Assembly (NCBI RefSeq): GCF_000407565.1
Contig: NZ_ASWI01000004.1
Coordinates: forward strand, 298,501-362,500
DNA from: Enterococcus cecorum DSM 20682 = ATCC 43198
Lineage (GTDB): Bacteria; Bacillota; Bacilli; Lactobacillales; Enterococcaceae
Length of the DNA: 64,000 bases
Direction: 5' to 3'
Shown here: positions 10,101 through 16,357 of the stretch, piece by piece
How the letters are laid out: each line of letters starts with the position of its first letter
Numbering within the stretch: the first letter of the stretch is position 1
Position numbers and translations under genes: made by a program
The notes under the pieces: generated by a model
Told to the model about the DNA's origin: nothing
Seen by the model: the letters and a program-made list of their open reading frames with translations, nothing else
Databases searched by the model: none

Positions 10101-10508
10101 TATCAGTAAAACTTTTAGAAAGGGGATTATTAAACGCCAAAGGTTTTTGTACTCTTAATGATGTGGTATCAGTAAAACAATTAATTCATTCGGTAAATTC
10201 ATATCAGGGTTTTTGTACTCTTAATGATGTGGTATCAGTAAAACAATTTTCTTAGCAAAACCATCGCTAAATGAGTTTTTGTACTCTTAATGATGTGGTA
10301 TCAGTAAAACAACAGCGTCATCAATCCAACTTGCACTACGGTTTTTGTACTCTTGATGATGTGGTATCAGTAAAACAATCGGTGTTAAATTTCAATCCAC
10401 TCACCTGTTTTTGTACTCTTAATGATGTGGTATCAGTAAAACAATAACGTGACACCGAGCAATTGCCTATAGGTATTTTTACTCTTAATGATTTGGTAAC
10501 TGTTAAAT
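7169..10508 (+). CRISPR. CRISPR array: 50 intact repeats plus one degenerate terminal repeat
   Basis: The 36-bp repeat begins GTTTTTGTAC and ends TCAGTAAAAC. I placed 50 copies, from 7169 to 10442. Spacers are 30 bp, except five of 31 bp (starting 8129, 8790, 9583?-region before 9614, before 10011 and similar single-base extensions). I saw no duplicate spacers. Repeat 49 (10341) carries one A-to-G change; the other copies read as identical. A final repeat at 10473-10508 is degenerate (about seven changes), which marks the distal end. The leader end is at 7169, so the newest spacers are at low coordinates. Transcription is on the + strand, as the tracrRNA pairing requires. The 66-bp unit is divisible by three, so the array makes long false reading frames on both strands. 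Confidence 0.98.
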
Positions 10509-11112
10509 AAATATACACCTAATAATTGTTTGTCTTATTTTTATGATCGTGGTATTTTACTTTTAAAGTAGGTTTACAATTATCAAGGCTTTAATAAGTA
10601 CAATGCGTATCCATAAATGCGTAATTTTCTCTTGATGCATTTATATTTATTGACTGTCATATCTATATAGTTTAACTGAGTTAGAAATCGGCATTGATTT
10701 ACATCATTCTCAAAGTTTTTGTACCTTGGTGATTTGGTATCGGTAAAAGGACTTTATAAAATTTACTTTTTAGAATAGGTAAATTGTATTTTTATTATTG
10801 GAGTGATTGTAAAGGAATGTGGGATTAGGAAGTAAGTAGCAAGAAAGAATAGATTCTGAGTGTAGTAGGTGGACTATTACATTACTAAGGATAGTTAAAG
10901 AGAAAAGATGGATTACAATTCTTTGTCAAAAAGTATTCATAAAAGTAAGGCACAAAATAATTATGAAGCAATAATAAAATAATTTTCATTTAAGTATCTG
11001 AAAAATTTCTGTAGTTAAATCTACAGCTGTAAATCAATATAGTTCTGTTTGAGAATGATGTAATGAATATAGCAAGCCCTTATCTAACTATTGATGAACA
11101 TTTCTTTCTGTA
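10509..11112. other. Array trailer and gene-free AT-rich region
   Basis: No supported gene. The part up to 10714 probably holds decayed array: a very weak repeat-like stretch sits at about 10528-10560 (GTTTGTC...ATGATCGTGGTATTTTAC), and a clear fossil repeat follows at 10715. From 10750 to 11112 the sequence is purine-rich, with stops in every frame, and I see no RNA or coding signal in it. Confidence 0.5.
10715..10749 (+). repeat. Fossil CRISPR repeat outside the array
   Basis: A 35-base sequence beginning GTTTTTGTACC and ending TATCGGTAAAAG aligns over its full length to the array repeat with one deletion and about five substitutions. It lies 206 bases beyond the degenerate terminal repeat and is out of 66-bp phase with it. 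Like the terminal repeat and unlike the intact copies, it has GATTTGG in the middle. Confidence 0.75.
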
Positions 11113-11146
11113 AAAACGGCACCCTATAAATTTAGGGTGCCGTTTT
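11113..11146. terminator. Bidirectional terminator overlapping the end of the next gene
   Basis: Perfect 14-bp arms AAAACGGCACCCTA (11113-11126) and TAGGGTGCCGTTTT (11133-11146). The stop codon of the leftward gene (11124-11126) lies in the hairpin, so the last codons form one arm. Confidence 0.75.
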
Positions 11147-11405
11147 CATAATCTTTTTTAAATCCTGTGTAAACTTCAAGAAGGTAATCAGTGTTTTCAG
11201 TGCAATTTTCGTCATAGCTAATCACATTTAAATAAATCAGTGCTGCTGTGGCAAAGTCATGGACCGGAATTTTTCCAATTGAAACGATGGTGTTGTCTGT
11301 TTGAAGTTTTCGAAGGATGTCTAGCGTCTCCTCATCAGTTTTCTTGAAAATTGTAGCCTCTAAACAAAATTTCAATCTTTCAGGCAAATTCATCCCTTTA
11401 TTCAT
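11124..11405 (-). CDS. Hypothetical small soluble protein (93 aa)
   Basis: The product begins MNKGMNLPERLKFCLEATIF and ends DYENGTLNL. It is acidic with amphipathic helices and has no membrane segment or motif I know. Three starts are possible: TTG at 11411, ATG at 11405 and ATG at 11393. None has a strong ribosome site, so 11405 is a compromise. A good -10 box (TATAAT on the reverse strand, near 11445) lies upstream. Its own terminator overlaps its 3' end. It is a single-gene unit between the CRISPR trailer and cutC, with no context to suggest a role. Confidence 0.6.
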   Translation of the reverse strand: MNKGMNLPERLKFCLEATIFKKTDEETLDILRKLQTDNTIVSIGKIPVHDFATAALIYLNVISYDENCTENTDYLLEVYTGFKKDYENGTLNL

Positions 11406-11500
11406 TGGCAAAATCTACTCGTAACTATCATTTCTTATACAATTATATCGTCTATTTTAAAGTTGTGTGAGCGTTTTCTATGAATTATCTGCAAATAGTA

Positions 11501-11543
11501 AACCAACCTCCCTAAACTGAGTGATTTTTGGGGAGGTTGGTTT
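11501..11543 (-). terminator. Hairpin downstream of cutC
   Basis: Arms AACCAACCTCCC (11501-11512) and GGGAGGTTGGTT (11531-11542) form a 12-bp stem just after the cutC stop. The T-run after it on the reverse strand is short, so termination may be partial. Confidence 0.55.
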
Positions 11544-11550
11544 GGTTGGG

Positions 11551-12201
11551 TTATTCTGCGAGTTTTACGATTTTTGTGCCGTGGAGTTCGTGAATGCCGA
11601 GTTGGTGGGCGATTTCTTCGGCGTTTTCGTAAGTGATTTGTCCGCCTGGTAAGATGGTGATGCGATCAGCTGCGTAGTCAATCAATTCTTTTAAGCGTGG
11701 GAGAGTGTCTGAGATAGATTCACTCATTGGACCACCATGGGTAAGGATACGATGGACACCATGCTCTGCTAACCAGTCAATGGCTTCAAATTGGCGTTCG
11801 GCTGGGATTTCGTCAAAGGCCATGTGGAAGGTAATTTGCAAACCTTCTGCGACTTCAATGAGTTCTTCCATCGCCTCTTCGTCAATCCAGTTACTTGGAG
11901 TCAGGCAGCCAAAGACCACGCCATCGACACCGAGTTTTTTTGCTTCAATCAGGTCAGTATGCATGATTTTAAGGTCGATATCATTATAGATAAAATGTCC
12001 TTTGCGCGGGCGAATCATGACCATCACAGGGACTTGCTTTTCATTACAATAACTAATTGCTTCTTCTAGGACCCCGGTACTTGGCGTCGTACCACCAACT
12101 GCTAAATTATCACAAAGCTCGATACGTTTAGCCCCGCGGTGAATGGCTAAGGGGATATCCGTATAGTTTTCTGCACAAAATTCTTTAATTAAAGTAGACA
12201 T
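11551..12201 (-). CDS. cutC: CutC family protein
   Basis: A 216-aa TIM-barrel protein of the CutC family, named for copper homeostasis in E. coli; its direct biochemical activity is still unclear. Family hallmarks are the N-terminal stretch IHRGAKRIELCDNLAVGGTT and the segments VMIRPRKGHFIYND and VFGCLTP. A longer reading frame extends upstream to 12498. The true start is the ATG at 12201, preceded by AAAGGAAG on the reverse strand, and residues before it have no family likeness. The gene is divergent from the marR-type gene, and the 160-base interval holds that regulator's promoter. Confidence 0.92.
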   Translation of the reverse strand: MSTLIKEFCAENYTDIPLAIHRGAKRIELCDNLAVGGTTPSTGVLEEAISYCNEKQVPVMVMIRPRKGHFIYNDIDLKIMHTDLIEAKKLGVDGVVFGCLTPSNWIDEEAMEELIEVAEGLQITFHMAFDEIPAERQFEAIDWLAEHGVHRILTHGGPMSESISDTLPRLKELIDYAADRITILPGGQITYENAEEIAHQLGIHELHGTKIVKLAE

Positions 12202-12304
12202 GTTTTTCTTCCTTTCTAAATTCTTCCTTGGGTATTCTAACATATTCTTCAGGTTTTCGCATCGATTCATCAAGTTTAATCTTCTAGTATCAATCAAGTG
12301 CATA

Positions 12305-12333
12305 TTGCAAATGCAACATCTAAAGTGTATAAT
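12305..12333 (+). promoter_or_regulatory. Promoter of the marR-type gene with a palindromic operator
   Basis: TTGCAA (12305-12310) and TATAAT (12328-12333) are 17 bases apart. The -35 box is part of the palindrome TTGCA-AA-TGCAA (12305-12316), the size and style of a MarR-family operator, so self-repression is likely. The site is also close enough to affect cutC. Confidence 0.6.
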
Positions 12334-12361
12334 CACTAAAAAGAGCATAGGAGGGAAAAAT

Positions 12362-12826
12362 TTGTCAGCAGAAATTTTACGTTCCATTGGTCGGATTGCG
12401 CGTGCTTTGGATTCTATTGCAAATGTCGAATTCAAAGAAAATGCATTAAATCGTGGGCAGTATTTATATTTGGTGCGAATTTTTGAGCATCCAGGCATTA
12501 TTTTAGAGGAACTATCGCTAATGGTATGTGTGGATAAGACAACGGCCTCAAGAGCGGTGAATAAACTCGTTAAACAAGGGCTAGTTCAAAAGCAAAGTGA
12601 CGAAAAATCAGTGAATCGAAAGTTTTTAACAGTGACAAAAACTGGAGAGAAGCTAGCAAAATTGATTTTACAAGAAAATGATTATTCTGAGCAAAAGGCG
12701 TTGCAAGGTTTAAATCCACAGCAAATTTTGCAGTTAAAGGAATTATTATCGATAGTAGATGAAAATATTTTTGAAGAATATCGCCAAGTGAAGTCTGGTA
12801 AAATTCGTGATTATTTAAAGGAGTGA
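12362..12826 (+). CDS. MarR family transcriptional regulator
   Basis: A 154-aa winged-helix regulator. The recognition region is LEELSLMVCVDKTTASRAVNKLVKQGLV, followed by the wing (VNRKFLTVTKTGEKLA) and a C-terminal dimerisation helix. The frame is open upstream to 12200, but the start is taken as TTG at 12362 because AGGAGGG lies 6 bases before it and the preceding sequence is promoter. The stop overlaps the next gene's ribosome site, so it is co-transcribed with the acetyltransferase. The ligand is unknown; paired MarR-GNAT operons often act in small-molecule detoxification (inference). Confidence 0.88.
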   Translation: MSAEILRSIGRIARALDSIANVEFKENALNRGQYLYLVRIFEHPGIILEELSLMVCVDKTTASRAVNKLVKQGLVQKQSDEKSVNRKFLTVTKTGEKLAKLILQENDYSEQKALQGLNPQQILQLKELLSIVDENIFEEYRQVKSGKIRDYLKE

Positions 12827-12831
12827 TTTTT

Positions 12832-13338
12832 TTGATTCGTGAAGTAAAAAGTTCAGAAATTGATGTGTTATGTGAGGTTAGTCGGCAAACATTTATTGAG
12901 ACTTTTGCTGCGGTAAATACGCCAAAAGATTTACAAGATTATTTAGATCAAAATTTAACCGTGGAAAAGCTAACAGCAGAGTTTGAACAGCCACATTCAT
13001 ACTTTTATTTTCTGGAAAAAGAAGGCGAAATTGCTGGTTTTTTAAAGCTAAATTTAGCGGAAGCGCAAACGGAATATCAGCAAGAGGACAGCTTGGAAGT
13101 GGAACGGATTTATATCAAACAAGCTTTCCAAGGTCAAGGTTGTGGAAAAGAGCTATTTGCTTTTGCTCTAAATCAAGCGAGAAAGTTTGGCAAGCAAAAA
13201 GTTTGGCTAGGTGTTTGGGAGCATAATGAAAAAGCGTTAAAATTTTATCAAGGTCATGGCTTCCATAAGATTGATGCTCACACGTTTTGGATGGGAGATG
13301 ATCCGCAAACCGACTATATTTATCAGCTTGAATTATAA
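12832..13338 (+). CDS. GNAT family N-acetyltransferase
   Basis: A 168-aa acetyl-CoA-dependent acetyltransferase. Motif A is VERIYIKQAFQGQGCGKELFAFAL, with the pyrophosphate loop Q-G-Q-G-C-G, and motif B is GVWEHNEKALKFYQGHGFHKI near the C-terminus. A GTG at 12823 overlaps the marR stop, but the TTG at 12832 (MIREVKSSEID) has the GGAG site at the proper distance and matches the usual family N-terminus. The substrate cannot be read from the sequence. Confidence 0.88.
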   Translation: MIREVKSSEIDVLCEVSRQTFIETFAAVNTPKDLQDYLDQNLTVEKLTAEFEQPHSYFYFLEKEGEIAGFLKLNLAEAQTEYQQEDSLEVERIYIKQAFQGQGCGKELFAFALNQARKFGKQKVWLGVWEHNEKALKFYQGHGFHKIDAHTFWMGDDPQTDYIYQLEL

Positions 13339-13345
13339 ATTGAAC

Positions 13346-13381
13346 AGCTTATCTTGATTGAAGTCAATGATAGGCTTTTTT
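13346..13381 (+). terminator. Terminator of the marR-GNAT operon
   Basis: Arms AGCTTATC (13346-13353) and GATAGGCT (13369-13376), with one G-T pair, followed by six T. Confidence 0.75.
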
Positions 13382-13389
13382 CATGCAAA

Positions 13390-13520
13390 GATAGGTGAAA
13401 ATACTTGGGGGACATTGCTAGAGGCTTTGGCAGTGTGGTATAGTTGGAAGGTAGGTTTTCAAGAAAATTTGCTTAAATACGGCAAATGTGCGCTGAAAGT
13501 CGTATCTTGAAATTTGGAAA
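13390..13520 (+). ncRNA. Candidate 23S-methyl (rlmA leader) RNA element
   Basis: The 140 bases between the preceding terminator and rlmA can fold: ACATTGC/GCAGTGT encloses a short loop, TTTGC/GCAAA forms a second small hairpin, and CAAGA...TCTTG with ATACG...CGTAT bracket the right half. Lactobacillales carry a described RNA motif, 23S-methyl, before 23S rRNA methyltransferase genes of this type. The location fits, but I matched context, not consensus bases. Confidence 0.4.
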
Positions 13521-13531
13521 GGAAATAAAAA

Positions 13532-14380
13532 ATGTTAAAGAAAATTGATCGCGCGAAACTTTTTCTAGAGGCCCATGCACAGGTGTTTGCTTGTCCGATT
13601 TGTCATGAAAAAATGCAAGCGACAGAAAGTGGGCTAGTTTGTGCTCATCATCATCGCTTTGATCTTTCTAAAAAAGGAACGCTCTATTTTTTGAAGTCGC
13701 AGCTAAAGAGTGATTATGATGCCAAGCTTTTTACCCATCGCGCGCGTATGATTCAAGGTGGCATGTATGATCCATTGCTTGAGGTCTTGGCGAAATATCT
13801 CGATCAAGCAAAAGTGCTGGATATTGGCTGCGGTGAGGGTAGTTTCTTGGCCCAATTGACGCAAAAAGTGACACCTGCTTTGACGGTGGGATTTGATATT
13901 GCCAAAGAAGGGATTTATCAGGCAAGTAATCACACGCAATTTGATCAAGCGTTTTGGTGTGTGGCAGACTTGACGAATTTGCCTTTTGCTGATCAGTCTT
14001 TTGATGTGTTGTTAAATATTTTCTCGCCCTCGAATTATCGCGAGTTCGACCGTATCCTATCTCCTGGTGGGAAGTTGTTAAAGGTGATTCCTGGTGAGCA
14101 TTATCTAAAAGAGTTGCGGCAAGCTTTTTATCCTGATGATGCGCGTAAACAGCACTATTCCAATAAAGCGGTGGTCGAAAAATTATTGCAAGCCTATCCT
14201 GATACGACATTTGAAAAGGTACAGTATACTTTTGATATTCCAGAAGCATTGCGATTATCTTTATTGGAAATGTCGCCTTTGGAATGGCAAGTAGACCCAG
14301 TTATCAAGCAGGCCTTACAACAAGCACCCCTTGAAAAAATTACGATAGACCTCTTAGTTGCGATGAGGCAAAAAAGCTAG
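13532..14380 (+). CDS. rlmA: 23S rRNA (guanine-N1) methyltransferase RlmA type
   Basis: A 282-aa SAM-dependent methyltransferase acting on a guanine in hairpin 35 of 23S rRNA (position 745 or 748). The zinc site Cys21, Cys24, Cys37, His41 has exactly the spacing of E. coli RlmA (5, 8, 21, 25). The SAM motif is VLDIGCGEGSFL at about 94-105, and NIFSP follows as motif IV. Gram-positive members (TlrB/RlmA-II) methylate G748 and can influence tylosin response. The start has GGAAAGGAAA upstream. A structured leader precedes it. Confidence 0.88.
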   Translation: MLKKIDRAKLFLEAHAQVFACPICHEKMQATESGLVCAHHHRFDLSKKGTLYFLKSQLKSDYDAKLFTHRARMIQGGMYDPLLEVLAKYLDQAKVLDIGCGEGSFLAQLTQKVTPALTVGFDIAKEGIYQASNHTQFDQAFWCVADLTNLPFADQSFDVLLNIFSPSNYREFDRILSPGGKLLKVIPGEHYLKELRQAFYPDDARKQHYSNKAVVEKLLQAYPDTTFEKVQYTFDIPEALRLSLLEMSPLEWQVDPVIKQALQQAPLEKITIDLLVAMRQKS

Positions 14381-14673
14381 CTAATTTTGCTAGTAGAAGA
14401 ATCGTCTGTTTTCAAAAAATATAAGTAAACAAAATTTGTGAAATTTTTGGAAGAATCACGAAAAAGGGAACACAAAATAAAGCAAAATTTGCTATTTTAA
14501 ATTGTTTGAATTACACTGAAAAATAGTACAATTTAACGCTAAAGAAGCAGCTGTTAAAATGGTCATTTTTTACGATTTCTACATTTTTTGTAGGTTTTAC
14601 CTAATTTTTTTAGGGGTTTGAAGCTGTTTTTGAAAAAATATTTGATAAGTTTGAAGTTTTTTTGAATTTTCTA

Positions 14674-14702
14674 TTGCCAAGAAGTAGTGAGAGTGATATA
14701 GT
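14674..14702 (+). promoter_or_regulatory. Promoter of a candidate small RNA
   Basis: TTGCCA (14674-14679) and TATAGT (14697-14702) with a 17-base spacer, placed about seven bases before the first base of a compact set of hairpins that ends in a terminator. Confidence 0.6.
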
Positions 14703-14708
14703 ATACAC

Positions 14709-14824
14709 AAGTTGCTTTTCATTGGTTTTTATCAGTATCCTGTTCTGATAAAAGTTAGTGAAAAATACTTCACTAACGTAGCCTCTCGCAGTGCCAGACA
14801 CCGAGTGGGTTACGTTTTTTTTTT
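14709..14824 (+). ncRNA. Candidate small RNA with three hairpins (unassigned)
   Basis: About 116 bases with a promoter at one end and a terminator at the other, and no reading frame of note. Hairpin 1 has arms TTTTATCAG (14727-14735) and CTGATAAAA (14745-14753). Hairpin 2 follows with no gap: GTTAGTGAA (14754-14762) and TTCACTAAC (14768-14776). Hairpin 3 joins GTAGCCTCTCG (14777-14787) to CGAGTGGGTTAC (14801-14812) with one bulge, and runs into eleven T (14814-14824). The gene stands alone between rlmA and trmL. It matches no family I can name. Confidence 0.65.
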
Positions 14825-14834
14825 AGGTCGTGAA

Positions 14835-14942
14835 GCAGCTTGCTCAGACATGAAGAAATTCGTGTGCTTACCTACCGCTGAGAAAATCGGATGAAAGGAG
14901 ATTTTCTCAAGCGGTAGGGCGAATTTCACAATGTCTAGCTGC
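14835..14942. repeat. Long imperfect palindromic element
   Basis: Four nested pairs of arms converge on one centre: GCAGCT (14835-14840) with AGCTGC (14937-14942), AGACAT (14846-14851) with ATGTCT (14931-14936), GAAATTC (14855-14861) with GAATTTC (14921-14927), and an 18-bp stem of 14871-14888 with 14900-14918. The element is more GC-rich than its surroundings. Its left part is repeated at 15099-15151. It may be a small mobile or REP-like repeat, or a structured RNA. Confidence 0.75.
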
Positions 14943-15098
14943 TGAACGCCGTGTACCCAAGGATGTGAGGCGACTTGATCAGCTACGAGCGGATAAGGTC
15001 TGTCCAGAACGTGGGGAAAGTCCGAGAAGTAAAGACTTTCCCAGACGAGAATGTCTTACGTCGAAGGAATAGTCGATTTGCACCGTCAAGAAGGTAGC
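14943..15098. other. Non-coding, relatively GC-rich segment between the two repeat copies
   Basis: No credible reading frame. A hairpin GGGAAAGTC (15014-15022) with GACTTTCCC (15034-15042) is present. The base composition resembles the palindrome beside it rather than the AT-rich intergenic norm of this window, which suggests that 14835-15151 is one inserted or conserved unit. Confidence 0.45.
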
Positions 15099-15151
15099 AA
15101 AGCAGCTTGGGAAGCCTCGAAAAAATTTGTGTGCTTACCTATCGCTGAGAA
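15099..15151 (+). repeat. Second, diverged copy of the palindrome's left part
   Basis: Bases 15099-15151 align with 14832-14884: both hold AAGCAGCTTG near the start and GTGTGCTTACCTA-CGCTGAGAA near the end, with differences between. The matching right arm is absent here, so this copy cannot form the long hairpin alone. Confidence 0.7.
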
Positions 15152-15198
15152 GTTATATAAATAATAGATAAGATAGATTGAGAAAGGTCAGAGATAAA

Positions 15199-15705
15199 GT
15201 GAATCATATTGTATTGTTTGAACCAGAGATTCCGGCCAATACCGGGAATATTGCTAGAACGTGTGCGGCGACGAATACCCCGTTGCATTTAATCGAACCG
15301 CTGGGATTTAGCACGGATGATAAGCATTTAAAGCGTGCTGGTTTGGATTATTGGCATAGTGTAGACATTACCTATCATGAGAATTTAGAAGCATTTTTAA
15401 AGGCTTTACCAAGTGAGGCGCATTTGCACTTGATTACTAAGTTTGCGAATAAAGTATATAGTGAGGTGAACTTTAATGATGGTGCGGATCACTACTTTAT
15501 GTTTGGAAAAGAAACCAAGGGCTTGCCGGAAAGTTTTATGCGTGAAAATGAAGAGAAGTGTTTGCGTATCCCGATGAATGATACCCATGTGCGGTCCTTG
15601 AATTTATCTAATACGGCGGCGTTAATCATCTATGAAGCATTGCGCCAACAAGCTTTTCCAGGATTAGAATTAAGTCATCACTATGAAAATGATAAATTAG
15701 ATTAG
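15199..15705 (+). CDS. trmL: tRNA (cytidine/uridine-34 2'-O)-methyltransferase
   Basis: A 168-aa SPOUT-fold enzyme that methylates the wobble base of leucine tRNAs. The N-terminus [20 protein letters not shown] is diagnostic. The knotted SAM site is [14 protein letters not shown] and [20 protein letters not shown]. The frame opens at TTG 15178, but GTG at 15199 is chosen because it gives the family's normal N-terminus and AAAGG lies upstream. It is followed at 9 bases by a phosphatase gene and probably heads a three-gene unit with recD2. Confidence 0.93.
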   Translation: MNHIVLFEPEIPANTGNIARTCAATNTPLHLIEPLGFSTDDKHLKRAGLDYWHSVDITYHENLEAFLKALPSEAHLHLITKFANKVYSEVNFNDGADHYFMFGKETKGLPESFMRENEEKCLRIPMNDTHVRSLNLSNTAALIIYEALRQQAFPGLELSHHYENDKLD

Positions 15706-15714
15706 AGGGTCAGT

Positions 15715-16347
15715 ATGCAATTATATTTCACAAGACATGGACGTACAGAATGGAATTTAGAAGGTCGCTTTCAAGGTAGAGAAGGGGATTCACCACTTTT
15801 ACCAGAAAGTTACGCTGAGATTCAAAAATTAGGAGAGTATTTGAAAGACGTACCATTTGCGGCGATTTATGCTTCGAGTGCGCCTCGTGCGTTAACAACG
15901 GCCAAAGAGATTGCCAAACATCTTAAGACAAATGTGCCGATTATTGAAACGGATGATTTGCGGGAAATGGGCTTTGGTAGCTTAGAGGGTCGCTTATTTA
16001 CTGAGGTGAATCAAGAGTACCCAGAAGCGAGTCAAATGCGTAAACGACTGGATAAATACGATCCCACGCCTTTTAATGGAGAGCCAATCGGACATTTATT
16101 AAGACGGATTGAAAATGTGGTCACAACGGCAGCAAAAGCCCACCTAGATGAAGGACCGGTACTGTTTGTCGGTCATGGGGCTTCGTTTGCGGCAAGTATT
16201 CCTTGGTTGATAGGCAAACCGTTGAGTGAATTACGCGAATTAGGGAGCTTGAAAAATAGCAGTTTAACCATTTTAGAGACACAAACAGGCGAACTCCCTT
16301 ATCAATTAAAGGTATGGAATGAAACGAATTTTTTAGCTGAAAAGTGA
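15715..16347 (+). CDS. Histidine phosphatase family protein (phosphoglycerate mutase-like)
   Basis: A 210-aa member of the histidine phosphatase superfamily. The catalytic motif is LYFTRHGRTEWN with His8 as the phosphorylated residue, and the second histidine is in VLFVGHGASF. Length and motifs fit a broad-specificity phosphatase rather than a glycolytic mutase. The ribosome site GAGGG precedes the ATG. The stop is next to the recD2 start region, so the two are probably co-expressed. The substrate is unknown. Confidence 0.88.
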   Translation: MQLYFTRHGRTEWNLEGRFQGREGDSPLLPESYAEIQKLGEYLKDVPFAAIYASSAPRALTTAKEIAKHLKTNVPIIETDDLREMGFGSLEGRLFTEVNQEYPEASQMRKRLDKYDPTPFNGEPIGHLLRRIENVVTTAAKAHLDEGPVLFVGHGASFAASIPWLIGKPLSELRELGSLKNSSLTILETQTGELPYQLKVWNETNFLAEK

Positions 16348-16357
16348 GGTGAGGACA

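Noticed and set aside
10528-10560. Another decayed CRISPR repeat
   Set aside because: Only ATGAT and GGTAT segments match and the spacing to its neighbour is too short; not separable from chance in AT-rich DNA.
12202-12498. N-terminal extension of cutC by 99 codons
   Set aside because: The extension covers the divergent promoter of the marR-type gene and has no family likeness; AAAGGAAG before ATG 12201 marks the start.
13731-14249. 172-codon reverse-strand frame opposite rlmA
   Set aside because: Shadow of a well-supported gene; its translation has no family pattern and no ribosome site.
14712-14894. 60-codon forward frame over the small RNA and palindrome
   Set aside because: It runs through three hairpins and a terminator, with no ribosome site; the RNA explanation accounts for the sequence better.
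15013-15045. GGGGAAAGTCC as a possible RNase P RNA core
   Set aside because: The bases simply pair with GACTTTCCC a little downstream, and no other conserved RNase P elements are found.
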